Part shown: positions 14,527-22,515 of the stretch, one piece after another
How the letters are laid out: every line of letters begins with the position of its first letter
How positions within the stretch are numbered: the stretch's first letter is position 1
Source of the DNA: Bacillota bacterium
GTDB lineage: Bacteria; Bacillota; Clostridia; Lachnospirales; Cellulosilyticaceae
Assembly (NCBI GenBank): GCA_023412455.1
Contig: JAEYNQ010000063.1
Location: forward strand, 1-34,783
Length of the DNA stretch: 34,783 nt
Reading direction: 5' to 3'
Program-made: the position numbers and the translations under genes
Notes under the pieces: generated by a model
Seen by the model: the letters and a program-made list of their open reading frames with translations, nothing else
Told to the model about the DNA's origin: nothing
The model's database searches: none

Positions 14527-15423
14527 TTATTTTTGCGCATCTTTACTTAAGCCTTTTAAAGGCGTAATTTTAATTTTACCTACGCTATAACCTGTTTTAC
14601 GATTGACGATTTCTTCAATTTGAGCAATATCGGAATCCGTTAAATCTGCCTTATTAATAACCACATCGACACTATCTTCATCAATACGCACATAAACTTC
14701 TTTAAATCCTTTAGCTCTTAAAAGAGCTTCTGCACTGCTTTCCTTCTCAATGCGTTCTTGAATAGCAAGTAAGCTTGCTGCTGCTTTGGATTTCGATTCC
14801 TTATCTAGATTTTCATTGGCCACATATTGTGTTAACTGGTCAATTTGTTGTGCACGAGATTGCTCTCTTAATATTTTTTCTTCTACAAAATAACTAACCT
14901 CCAGATTTTTATTGCTATTGGCTTCTGCCACTTCTTCACTGCTCTCCATCCCCTTCTTAGTAATAGTGGCTGTAAAGCTTTGGGCATTACTGGTCTTATC
15001 AGCTACTGTTTGGGCCGCTACTAAACCTGCGTCAGGCTCTACGATTTGGCTTGCTTCAACGCTCTCATTGCCATTCTCTTCCACCTTAGTAGCCACTTGC
15101 CCATTAGGATCTATGGTCTCATTAGTTGTAGCTGCTTGTTGGGCATCTGTTCCTTCTGAAGTAACGGCTACTTGACTGGAATCTACTGCTTGTTGGGTCA
15201 TATCCCCTTCTGCCACTGCACTATTATCACCATCTGGTGGAAGCTCTTGAATAACAGAATTATAATTTTCAAAGAAGTCCTTTTCCTCCAATTGATTTTC
15301 TGTTGTCTCTACAAGCTGGGGTTTTATTTTTGATACAGGTTCTTTTGTATTAAGATAAGCGGCAACAGCAATCATAAAAACGAGTACGGTGATAATCACT
15401 TGATTTCTTTTAAAAGTAAACAT
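14527..15423 (-). CDS. spoIIIAH: SpoIIIAH, mother-cell ring protein of the SpoIIIA-SpoIIQ channel
   Basis: SpoIIIAH pairs with forespore SpoIIQ across the intermembrane space and forms a ring like the YscJ/FliF ring-building fold of secretion systems. The protein has one N-terminal membrane segment (about 9-24) and a C-terminal domain (about 175-298) with IDQLTQYVANENLD, ALLRAKGFKEVYVRIDED and KTGYSVGKIKITPL. At 298 residues it is clearly longer than the 218 of B. subtilis. The extra length is a linker (about 60-160) rich in Ala, Thr, Glu, Gln and Val with no evident fold. Ribosome binding site GGAGG, seven bases before the ATG. It is the last gene of the operon. Confidence 0.93.
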   Translation of the reverse strand: MFTFKRNQVIITVLVFMIAVAAYLNTKEPVSKIKPQLVETTENQLEEKDFFENYNSVIQELPPDGDNSAVAEGDMTQQAVDSSQVAVTSEGTDAQQAATTNETIDPNGQVATKVEENGNESVEASQIVEPDAGLVAAQTVADKTSNAQSFTATITKKGMESSEEVAEANSNKNLEVSYFVEEKILREQSRAQQIDQLTQYVANENLDKESKSKAAASLLAIQERIEKESSAEALLRAKGFKEVYVRIDEDSVDVVINKADLTDSDIAQIEEIVNRKTGYSVGKIKITPLKGLSKDAQK

Positions 15424-15435
15424 TTCATTTCCTCC

Positions 15436-15996
15436 CTATTTTCCTTTTTTAAAAACTGCTACTTTATGTACTGGAACATCTAGAAGTGAAGTGATAGACT
15501 CTAAAATATTATTTTTGATCTCACTGCTTCCTGCTCCTTCAGCTATGACAAGAACCCCTTTGATAACGGGCTTATTTTCTTTAATCACATAAGGCACATT
15601 CCCATTTTGAAGAACAATCTGATTTTGAGCCTCCTCCTTATCTGTGATGCGCGTTCCTCCGCCTTGGTCGGTTTCTTGCTGCTTTTGATGACTTTGCGTC
15701 TTTTCTTCTGCCAATACCTTTTCCTCGTTGGAAAGGGTCGTAATCATCACATTGACCTGACCAACTCCCTCCATTTTTTGTAAGATTAATGTTAGCCTCT
15801 TCTCTAAGGCTTCCTCATAAGTTAGAGCTTCTCTTGAAGTACTATTATTGGGAGTAACTACTACTTTAGTTTGAGTTCCCTTGGGCTGTGTAGGTAAGAA
15901 AGTAATCCCTAGGCCTAAAATAAGAAGTACCATCACACCTATTAATCCTTTTTTGTTTTGAGGTCCTTTTACGTTTTTTAACCATTTCTCCAACAT
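15436..15996 (-). CDS. spoIIIAG: SpoIIIAG, stage III sporulation ring protein
   Basis: Mother-cell membrane protein; in B. subtilis it forms a large ring in the SpoIIIA-SpoIIQ feeding-tube complex. The 186 residues include one membrane segment (about 17-34, GLIGVMVLLILGLGITFL) and a ring-building domain in which ALTYEEALEKRLTLILQKME and GQVNVMITTLSNEE precede a charged linker (KTQSHQKQQETDQGGG), then KPVIKGVLVIAEGAGSSEI and LLDVPVHKVAVFKKGK. It is shorter than the 229-residue Bacillus protein, mainly in the linker. TAGGAGG precedes the ATG; the gene sits between spoIIIAF and spoIIIAH. Confidence 0.94.
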   Translation of the reverse strand: MLEKWLKNVKGPQNKKGLIGVMVLLILGLGITFLPTQPKGTQTKVVVTPNNSTSREALTYEEALEKRLTLILQKMEGVGQVNVMITTLSNEEKVLAEEKTQSHQKQQETDQGGGTRITDKEEAQNQIVLQNGNVPYVIKENKPVIKGVLVIAEGAGSSEIKNNILESITSLLDVPVHKVAVFKKGK

Positions 15997-16007
15997 CTTT
16001 TTGCCTC

Positions 16008-16586
16008 CTAATCATTCTTTTGTACTGTAATATGTATATTACAGTCTTGTACGTTATAGAAGTTTTTAAGACAAGTTTTTATTTTATTTTTTAGTTTATC
16101 TTGGTCTCCCCTAACGGTATCACTCTTTTCTCCTATTTGAATACGTGATATGTTGACTTCATCGTCCTTCACCTTGTCTTTAACGTGTAAGGTTATTTCT
16201 TGAATCATCAACCCCTTTTTAGTCTGTTCCCATTGAATAGCTATGGCAGCCACTGTAACCTCTACTTCCTTTTCTATAAGTTTCTTTATATTTTCTTCTG
16301 AGGCGTTTTTAAGAAGCTGCCATTGTTTTTCTTGTTCCTCTTCATAAGCTCCTGAAAAGCCTTGTTGGGCTGTAAGGGTAAATTGATTTTGATAATACGA
16401 AACGTAATCATCATAGCTTGCCCCTTCTAAAGCGAGGTAGTTTTTAAGAGGTGTTAACAAGGTATAGAGGATAATACAGCCAAGTACGAGCTTGAGATAT
16501 TTACGATAAGCTGAATCTGGAAAAATCATTTCGATCACAAGGACAAACAACATCACCCATATAAGCATTTGTAAATAGTCTTTCAT
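16008..16586 (-). CDS. spoIIIAF: SpoIIIAF, stage III sporulation protein
   Basis: Mother-cell membrane protein of the SpoIIIA complex. With the ATG at 16586 it has 192 residues, with two membrane segments (about 5-20 and 31-50) and a C-terminal soluble domain with ring-building character (TCLKNFYNVQDCNIHI near the end). I chose 16586 because GGAGG lies seven bases upstream and the gene then begins 2 bases after the spoIIIAE stop. The longer frame to 16646 adds 20 residues read from within spoIIIAE. Confidence 0.92.
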   Translation of the reverse strand: MKDYLQMLIWVMLFVLVIEMIFPDSAYRKYLKLVLGCIILYTLLTPLKNYLALEGASYDDYVSYYQNQFTLTAQQGFSGAYEEEQEKQWQLLKNASEENIKKLIEKEVEVTVAAIAIQWEQTKKGLMIQEITLHVKDKVKDDEVNISRIQIGEKSDTVRGDQDKLKNKIKTCLKNFYNVQDCNIHITVQKND

Positions 16587-16588
16587 GG

Positions 16589-17779
16589 CTAACCTCCAAA
16601 GGCTTGTGTCCCTACGCCCATACAAATAACTAGAACGAAAAGACATAAAATAACAACAACACCTACTGTACTCATAATAAACTCACAACCCTTTGCTAAA
16701 TGGGTGGCCAAACTAGCCATCTTTTTATCTCCTAATGGTTCAATGATGGCTCCTGCTACATGATAAATGAGGCAATAAGCTAATATTTTAATAAGTGGTA
16801 CACTTACCAGAAGAAGCAGAAATAACATGACGCCAATACAAAAACTATTTTTTACTAAGAAGGAACAATTCATCATAAAATCTACAGCTCCTCCTACTGC
16901 ATCTCCAACAATAGGAATAAAGGTCTTGGATAAACTTACTGCCGCCTTCTTCATAGTCATGTCCACATAAGGCAAAGTCGCTCTATAAATGCCTAATATG
17001 CCTACTGCTCCTATTAATACCCCTCTTAATATCCATTTCATGCTGCGATAAAACAAAGCCACCATTTTGTCAATCTTAAAGGATTCACTCATTGTACTAA
17101 TAAGTTGTAATAAGATCACCGAAACAATACTTGGCAAAACCAACTTTTTCAAAAAATAGGTACATAAAGTAAGGGCTGAGCTTATGACTGGAGCCATGGT
17201 GTAACCAGAAGAACCATAGCCGGAAGTGGTCATAAAAGCGATGAGGGTTGGGATACATGCTGTCATGACTTGATTCATTCCATCAATGACTGAACTGGCT
17301 AAATCCACCATAACCAATAGCGATTGCATGACGCTATAAATAATAACGAGATAACAAACAAAAAAACTAATTTGTGTCGTTCCTTTGGATTCAAAAGAAC
17401 TGCTTAGTGTCTGTAATAAATTACACAGTAGCACAATAAGTATGAACCGTGCTCCTAGCTTTATAAAAATTCCCAGTTCTTGAAAAAGGACTCTCCCTAT
17501 TTGTCTTATGCTCTCTTCTAGGGAAAAGCTCCTCTCCCCTTTTATTAAACCCACCACTTCTTCTTTTAAATCAAAAGTTTCTAAGGTAGGCATGGTTTCC
17601 TTGAGACCATCCTGTACCTCCTTTATACTTTCCCAATTGAAATAATGAAGTTCATAATCTATTATTTGCTCCCGTTGTTCTATGGTCTCTACTGTTTCCA
17701 GTTCTTGTCCATAAAGTGGTTTTACCCCCATTAAGAGTAGGAACAATAAAATGAATCCTACCATCTTCTTTCGTTGCAT
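16589..17779 (-). CDS. spoIIIAE: SpoIIIAE, multi-pass membrane protein
   Basis: Polytopic protein of the SpoIIIA complex, required for sigma-G activity in the forespore. The 396 residues are close to the known length (about 400). An N-terminal signal-like segment (about 6-23) is followed by an extracytoplasmic stretch and then seven or more hydrophobic segments through the C-terminus. Characteristic pieces are QVMTACIPTLIAFMTTSGYG, FIPIVGDAVGGAVD and EPLGDKKMASLATHLAKGCE. The ATG at 17779 is preceded by GGGGATGAGG; a second ATG five codons in is possible but leaves a weaker ribosome binding site. Confidence 0.95.
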   Translation of the reverse strand: MQRKKMVGFILLFLLLMGVKPLYGQELETVETIEQREQIIDYELHYFNWESIKEVQDGLKETMPTLETFDLKEEVVGLIKGERSFSLEESIRQIGRVLFQELGIFIKLGARFILIVLLCNLLQTLSSSFESKGTTQISFFVCYLVIIYSVMQSLLVMVDLASSVIDGMNQVMTACIPTLIAFMTTSGYGSSGYTMAPVISSALTLCTYFLKKLVLPSIVSVILLQLISTMSESFKIDKMVALFYRSMKWILRGVLIGAVGILGIYRATLPYVDMTMKKAAVSLSKTFIPIVGDAVGGAVDFMMNCSFLVKNSFCIGVMLFLLLLVSVPLIKILAYCLIYHVAGAIIEPLGDKKMASLATHLAKGCEFIMSTVGVVVILCLFVLVICMGVGTQAFGG

Positions 17780-17795
17780 ACCTCATCCCCCATCC

Positions 17796-18188
17796 CTACA
17801 ATAAATTAGCCACTAGCTCCACTACAGCAAAAATAACGGGAGCAGAAATAACAAAAATCATTACCTTCCCTGCTAGCTGTATTTTTGTTCCAATAGCCTC
17901 TTCTCCTGCATCCTTACAAAGTTGATAACCAAATTCTCCAATATAAGCAATTCCTATGATTTTTAAGATAATGCTTAAATAGCCCTTATCCATATTGATT
18001 TTATCTGCTAACTCTTTAATTACCTGAAAGACATCACCTAGCTGTTGTATAATAAAAAGCATGAGTAAGACCACTGTTACCAAGCGTATGAGTAGGCTAA
18101 AAGCTTTCGTTGCATTACTATACTTGCCTACCAGTATAATCATAAAAACGGCTGTCATAGCAAAACCTATTAATTTTAGGATTTCCAT
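17796..18188 (-). CDS. spoIIIAD: SpoIIIAD, small membrane protein
   Basis: Component of the SpoIIIA complex with about four membrane segments. From 18188 it has 130 residues. The sequence GYLSIILKIIGIAYIGEFGY and LCKDAGEEAIGTKIQLAGK is typical of the family. I prefer the second ATG (18188) to the first (18194) because GGAGGG ends six bases before it, whereas it nearly touches the first. It lies 12 bases after spoIIIAC. Confidence 0.93.
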   Translation of the reverse strand: MEILKLIGFAMTAVFMIILVGKYSNATKAFSLLIRLVTVVLLMLFIIQQLGDVFQVIKELADKINMDKGYLSIILKIIGIAYIGEFGYQLCKDAGEEAIGTKIQLAGKVMIFVISAPVIFAVVELVANLL

Positions 18189-18200
18189 CTTCATCCCTCC

Positions 18201-18413
18201 TTAAAAGGTAAACATGGTTTGAACAGCCTCAAAAAATTGCATAACATATTGAAGAACAATAAATAGTCCAAAAATAATCCCCATAGCTGTGGTATAAAAT
18301 ACCCATTCTCCTGCATCTGTCTTTTTTAAGAGTTGATTGATAAAAGTAGTCCCCAAGCCTATTCCTGCTAATTTCAAAATAATCATCACATCTAGTCCTG
18401 TTCCATTAAACAT
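18201..18413 (-). CDS. spoIIIAC: SpoIIIAC, small membrane protein
   Basis: A 70-residue protein with two membrane helices (about 7-24 and 36-60), the same size as in Bacillus (68). The helical hairpin contains FINQLLKKTDAGEW, as expected for the family. GGAGGG lies seven bases before the ATG. It stands between spoIIIAB and spoIIIAD in the standard order; its mechanism is not known. Confidence 0.93.
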   Translation of the reverse strand: MFNGTGLDVMIILKLAGIGLGTTFINQLLKKTDAGEWVFYTTAMGIIFGLFIVLQYVMQFFEAVQTMFTF

Positions 18414-18426
18414 CTCTCTACCCTCC

Positions 18427-18942
18427 CTATATTAAAAACAAGCTGAGACAAGCCCCTATTAAGATCCCTAAGGACCTGTTGAGTTTCCCCTGCTTGTCAT
18501 ATTGATTTTTTGCCTTTTCTAGTTCTTGTTTAAGCCTTGTAATAAGCATATCAATATTTCTACTCTGCATCGTCTTATCTAAATAACCACAAGCCTTTCC
18601 AAAGCTTTGAAGGATTTCTATATCCTCCTCCTTCAAGTGAAGCTTTTCCACTTTGCAAGCTATAGCCTCTTCCCACATTCCCGCTACATTAGCCGACTGC
18701 CTCCCTTGAAGTAATTTACCAAAACCTTCAAACAAACTAGCTAGAGTGGGTATTGAAAAAGAAGCTACCACATAGCAGGCTTCCTCTAAAGGTGTCAGCC
18801 TATAGTCAATTTCTGCCTTTAATAGCTCAAATACATAGACAAATTGTTCGAGCTCCCTCAGCCTCTTTCGTGCATAACCATCCATAATGAAGCCTCCTAA
18901 AGAACAACTTATAAAGACTAAACCGATTCCTAGTAATCGCAT
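18427..18942 (-). CDS. spoIIIAB: SpoIIIAB, stage III sporulation protein
   Basis: A 171-residue protein, equal in length to its Bacillus counterpart, with an N-terminal membrane segment (about 3-19), a helical soluble region and a C-terminal membrane segment (about 157-171). It is related to the T2SF/GspF-like fold of secretion platforms. EQFVYVFELLKAEIDYRLTP and the late GILIGACLSLFLI stretch are family-like. Its start overlaps the end of spoIIIAA by 13 bases, so the two are translationally coupled. It probably recruits the SpoIIIAA ATPase. Confidence 0.93.
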   Translation of the reverse strand: MRLLGIGLVFISCSLGGFIMDGYARKRLRELEQFVYVFELLKAEIDYRLTPLEEACYVVASFSIPTLASLFEGFGKLLQGRQSANVAGMWEEAIACKVEKLHLKEEDIEILQSFGKACGYLDKTMQSRNIDMLITRLKQELEKAKNQYDKQGKLNRSLGILIGACLSLFLI

Positions 18943-19904
18943 AACCTGCCTCCTCTCTCGCTTCCTAAGAGATTTCTATAGGTCCTACCCTCTAGGATGC
19001 CTTCTAAACTACAAGGTCCTTGCCTGTTAGAAAGTAAGATAATCCGTTCAAACAAGCCTTTTTCCAAAAACTCTCTCAAAAGAGGACGGTGACGACAATC
19101 CTCTAAATTTTTACCATGCACGGTACTTAGAATGGCTACACCTGCGCTTAACACTTCCTCCAAGGCCACTAAATCGCCTTCTTTTCCAATCTCATCTACT
19201 GCAATGACGTGAGGTGACATGGCCCGTAAAAGTATACCCATTCCTTCAATCTTGGGACATGCATCTAATACATCTGTTCGGATGCCCACATCATTTTGAG
19301 GGATTCCTTGATAACAACCCGCAATTTCAGACCTTTCGTCCACTAAGCCTATACGATAAGGGCCATAGCCACTATAGCCATTACTAAGGTTTCTAATAAT
19401 ATCCCGTAAGAGTGTGGTTTTACCACAGCCAGGGGGTGAAACAATCAAGGTATGATAGACCTTTTCTCGACTCACTAAGTAGGGCATTACTCGCTTACTA
19501 CAACCAATAACTTGGTGGGCTATACGAATATTCATGCTACTTATGTATTTCATTGTTTTAATCTGTTCATTCTCTATGACCATCTTTCCACTTAATCCAA
19601 TGCGATGACCACCTTTAATAGTCACATACCCTTGACGCAGTTCATCCTCTAAAGCATAAAGGGAAAAACCACTGAGATACTTCAGTAAGCTCTCCATATC
19701 CTCTCTTGCTACAAGGTAACTTGCTTTCACCTCACAAAGCCCCTCTTGATTTAAACCCCGTTCCTCTTGTTGAAGGCGTAATAAAACAGGTTGTCCAACT
19801 CTTAACCTTATTTCTTGCAATACCTTATAGTGCTCCTCCCTTAGCCTTAAAAACATTTCGCGAAGGGGAGACGGCAGTATGGCTGTAATCTCTTCTTTTA
19901 ACAT
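18930..19904 (-). CDS. spoIIIAA: SpoIIIAA, secretion-type ATPase of the spoIIIA operon
   Basis: Cytoplasmic ATPase of the mother cell, related to type II/IV secretion ATPases, thought to power the SpoIIIA-SpoIIQ channel. From 19904 it has 324 residues. Walker A is SPPGCGKTT at 156-164 and Walker B is VIAVDEIG at 233-240; GLVDERSEIAG (186-196) and ILSTVHGK (258-265) are also conserved. I chose the ATG at 19904 because AGGAGG lies six bases before it; the frame to 19943 adds 13 basic residues with no ribosome binding site. It is first in the operon and overlaps spoIIIAB. Confidence 0.95.
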   Translation of the reverse strand: MLKEEITAILPSPLREMFLRLREEHYKVLQEIRLRVGQPVLLRLQQEERGLNQEGLCEVKASYLVAREDMESLLKYLSGFSLYALEDELRQGYVTIKGGHRIGLSGKMVIENEQIKTMKYISSMNIRIAHQVIGCSKRVMPYLVSREKVYHTLIVSPPGCGKTTLLRDIIRNLSNGYSGYGPYRIGLVDERSEIAGCYQGIPQNDVGIRTDVLDACPKIEGMGILLRAMSPHVIAVDEIGKEGDLVALEEVLSAGVAILSTVHGKNLEDCRHRPLLREFLEKGLFERIILLSNRQGPCSLEGILEGRTYRNLLGSERGGRLCDY

Positions 19905-19949
19905 TCTCTTCCTCCTCTGTAAAAATGACACTACTTGTTTCACTAGTTC

Positions 19950-19957
19950 AATATATG
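19950..19957 (-). promoter_or_regulatory. Candidate SigE -10 box of the spoIIIA operon
   Basis: CATATATT on the minus strand resembles the SigE -10 consensus CATACANT, and the operon is SigE-controlled in Bacillus. The predicted start near 19943 leaves about 40 bases before the start codon. No convincing -35 element was found, so this is tentative. Confidence 0.35.
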
Positions 19958-19993
19958 CTGCCTAAAGAATAGCTAGAACTTAAAAAATGGCAT

Positions 19994-20024
19994 AAAAAAA
20001 AGGCTCTTTCAACATGAGCCTTTT
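19994..20024 (-). terminator. Terminator of the LtaS-like gene
   Basis: AAAAGGCTC pairs with GAGCCTTTT (20016-20024 and 19998-20006) around a 9-base loop, followed by a run of T on the minus strand. The stem reaches into the stop codon of the LtaS-like gene. It isolates that gene from the spoIIIA operon. Confidence 0.88.
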
Positions 20025-21771
20025 ACTTCTTCTCATTATTTCCTTTTTTAGGAAGCCCTCTTTTTAGTGGTTCCATTTTATAGCTTGGTTTATTCCCATT
20101 GAGGTGATTAGAACCTATTAGCGTATCATAGGCCACTAAATCGAGCTTCTCAAAATAGTCTGCATCTCTCCACAAACTATTATGAGCTGCTTGCAAGATT
20201 CCCCCTTGAATCCCCACTTGATTCAGCACCTCCGTATAAAGGCGATAGGATGTGGTTTCTTTTGGCATATCCCCCTGCATCACATAATTGCTCATAACCA
20301 AATAAGGGACTTTGTTCTTTTCATAGCGAGTGTCCATAGTTAGGGCTTCGAGTCCAGGAATATGATCACCATAGACCACTAAAATTGTAGGCTCTACAGA
20401 AGCTCTTAATGTACGCATAAGCTCTCCCAGCATGGCATCTGTCTCATGAAGCCTATCCACATAATCCTGCACTTGAGCGATGGCCTCTGGTGAAGCTAAT
20501 CCTCTCACTTTAATAACAGATTCACTGGTGTTATATTCCGTATCATAACTGGAATGGGTGCCCACTGTCACTGTATAAATAAAGTCTCTTCCTTCTGTCC
20601 CTTGAAGGGTTTTTACAATATAGTCTTTAAGCACCTCATCCTTTGGCCAGTTCTTACTGTAAGTGACACCTGTCATATCCTCTAGAGCAATAAAACGTTC
20701 AAAACCTAATAGACCATAGACCTTATCTCGACTGTAGAAGCTTCCCTCATTATTATGAATAGCTGTCGTATGATAACCCTTTTGTTTTAAAATATGAGCC
20801 ACTGATTCAATGGGGCGACCATCTAATACATCGCTGGTATAAGGGACCTGATATTCAAACAAGTCTTTGATGCGAATACCTGTTAGCACTTCAAACTCTG
20901 TGCGAGCTGTATTCACATCAGGTACCTCCATTTTTCCACTCCAAGGCGTCCCCAAATAAGGCCGCATACAAGGAATAGGATCTTCACTATAAGTGATTCC
21001 TTTTAAACTATAAGGATCAATAAAAGATTCTGTTTGTACAAATAGAATATTAGGTTTCTTAGTTTCTGATTCTATAAAGGGTTGTTCTTTAAATTCCCTG
21101 CGAATAGCCTCTATAGCTTCTGGTGTATAGTTTTGAGCTACAGCCTCCTTATTCCCCTTATAAGAAGTCACAAAGGTATATAAAGCCCCACCCTCACTAC
21201 TGTCTACTTGTAAGTCTTCAGCTATTACTTCACTCACCTTTGTCTGTACCTGGGCCTCAGAAACAATCATGCTATTCATACTAGTAATAATAAATATAAA
21301 TAGAACGCTTCGTTTTGTATAACGCTCCACACATTTTATACCATAAGAATAGTACAACAAGATGATAGCTAGAACCGTTAAACAAATAATAATAAAAACA
21401 AGTGGACCCGATAAATATTTATCAGCAATAGATAGCCCCTCTTTAGCAATATAAAAATCTCCCCAGGTCAAAGCTAGTCCTCTTATTGTCAGTAAAATAC
21501 GACTAGTATGGGCGAGTCCCATAGCAAAAACAGCAAAGAGGTTAAAGACAAAAGGCATCTTACTGAAAAATAAGGCAGGAGAAGTTAAAATAAGCAAAAC
21601 AATATAGTCCATCATAAATACGGGACAATGGGTTATAAGATAACTAAGCCTTTCAACACCATTAAGTGATCCAATCATCTCTACTACTATACACAAAACC
21701 AAATTTAAAATAAGCCATAGCTTAATGTTCTCCCAAGGAGACCTCTTATTGGATTCTTCTCTTAACTTCAC
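20023..21771 (-). CDS. LtaS-like membrane sulfatase / phosphoglycerol transferase
   Basis: A 582-residue protein of the lipoteichoic acid synthase superfamily: five N-terminal membrane helices (about 18-36, 55-70, 73-98, 123-143, 155-172) and an extracellular sulfatase domain from about 238. Expected metal and catalytic residues are present: Glu248 in VQTESF, likely nucleophile Thr291 in NTARTEFEVLTG, His405 in VGTHSSY, and Asp468-His469 in YGDHIPG. It probably transfers phosphoglycerol to a polymer, membrane glycan or teichoic acid; the acceptor cannot be read from sequence. The start is GTG with GGGAGAG upstream. It stands alone, ending at a strong terminator, and is unrelated in function to the flanking genes. 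Confidence 0.88.
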   Translation of the reverse strand: MKLREESNKRSPWENIKLWLILNLVLCIVVEMIGSLNGVERLSYLITHCPVFMMDYIVLLILTSPALFFSKMPFVFNLFAVFAMGLAHTSRILLTIRGLALTWGDFYIAKEGLSIADKYLSGPLVFIIICLTVLAIILLYYSYGIKCVERYTKRSVLFIFIITSMNSMIVSEAQVQTKVSEVIAEDLQVDSSEGGALYTFVTSYKGNKEAVAQNYTPEAIEAIRREFKEQPFIESETKKPNILFVQTESFIDPYSLKGITYSEDPIPCMRPYLGTPWSGKMEVPDVNTARTEFEVLTGIRIKDLFEYQVPYTSDVLDGRPIESVAHILKQKGYHTTAIHNNEGSFYSRDKVYGLLGFERFIALEDMTGVTYSKNWPKDEVLKDYIVKTLQGTEGRDFIYTVTVGTHSSYDTEYNTSESVIKVRGLASPEAIAQVQDYVDRLHETDAMLGELMRTLRASVEPTILVVYGDHIPGLEALTMDTRYEKNKVPYLVMSNYVMQGDMPKETTSYRLYTEVLNQVGIQGGILQAAHNSLWRDADYFEKLDLVAYDTLIGSNHLNGNKPSYKMEPLKRGLPKKGNNEKK

Positions 21772-21844
21772 ATCTATTCTCTCCCTAGCTTTTAAATCTC
21801 TATCTTAACCTTTTTTATGAATGCGAAATTCTTCTTCAATGAAT

Positions 21845-21874
21845 AAGAGGCTGCTACCAACGTAACAGCCCCTT
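21845..21874 (-). terminator. Weak terminator after efp
   Basis: AAGGGGCTG can pair with CAGCCTCTT (21866-21874 and 21845-21853, one G-U pair) around a 12-base loop, just downstream of the efp stop. The following ATTCATT is a poor U tract; the plus-strand side has a better one, though no plus-strand gene precedes it. Confidence 0.45.
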
Positions 21875-21884
21875 AGCTTTTTTC

Positions 21885-22442
21885 TTATGCTCTACCAGTA
21901 TATTCACCCGTACGTGTATCGATACGAATAACTTCACCTTGCTCAATAAATAAAGGTACCATTACTTTTGCACCTGTCTCTAAAATAGCTGGTTTCGTAG
22001 CACCTTGTGCTGTATCACCTTTAAAGCCTGGTTCTGTTTCAACGATTTGAAGTTCTACACTAAGTGGTGGTTCAATACCAAATACGACACCTTCATGAGA
22101 GATAATTTTAACCATATCGTTTTCTTTAACAAATTTTAGGTTATCACCTACTGCAGATGCATTCACTGCAATTTGATCATAAGTATTAACGTCCATAAAG
22201 TGATAAAGTTCACCATCTGAATAGAGGTATTGCATATCTTTACGATCTATGTGAGCTTTTGGTAGTTTTTCAGTAGGACGGAAAGTTCTTTCTACTACAC
22301 CACCTGTTTTTATATTTTTAATTTTACAACGCACAAACGCCGCACCTTTACCTGGCTTTACATGTTGAAATTCAATAACTTGAAATAAGTTTCCTTCCAT
22401 TTCAAATGTAATACCATTTCTAAAATCACCTGCTGAGATCAT
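21885..22442 (-). CDS. efp: Translation elongation factor P
   Basis: Binds ribosomes stalled at proline runs and restores peptide bond formation. The 185-residue length is exact for the family. Three beta-barrel domains are covered: an N-terminal KOW-like domain whose tip loop HVKPGKGAAF (27-36) carries Lys32, the position modified in other bacteria, a middle OB domain (YLYSDGELYHFMD) and a C-terminal OB domain ending GEVIRIDTRTGEYTGRA. The ATG follows AGGAGG by six bases. No modification genes (epmA or ymfI) are visible here. Confidence 0.97.
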   Translation of the reverse strand: MISAGDFRNGITFEMEGNLFQVIEFQHVKPGKGAAFVRCKIKNIKTGGVVERTFRPTEKLPKAHIDRKDMQYLYSDGELYHFMDVNTYDQIAVNASAVGDNLKFVKENDMVKIISHEGVVFGIEPPLSVELQIVETEPGFKGDTAQGATKPAILETGAKVMVPLFIEQGEVIRIDTRTGEYTGRA

Positions 22443-22474
22443 TCTATTTCCTCCTAGTTATCTTTTCTTCATAT

Positions 22475-22503
22475 AGTGTAAACTACATTTTTCAATTTAT
22501 CAA
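22475..22503 (-). promoter_or_regulatory. Promoter candidate for efp
   Basis: TTGATA (22498-22503) and TACACT (22475-22480) lie 17 bases apart on the minus strand, in the 73-base gap before efp. The -10 box matches four of six consensus bases. Confidence 0.4.
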
Positions 22504-22515
22504 CGATTTTTTTTG

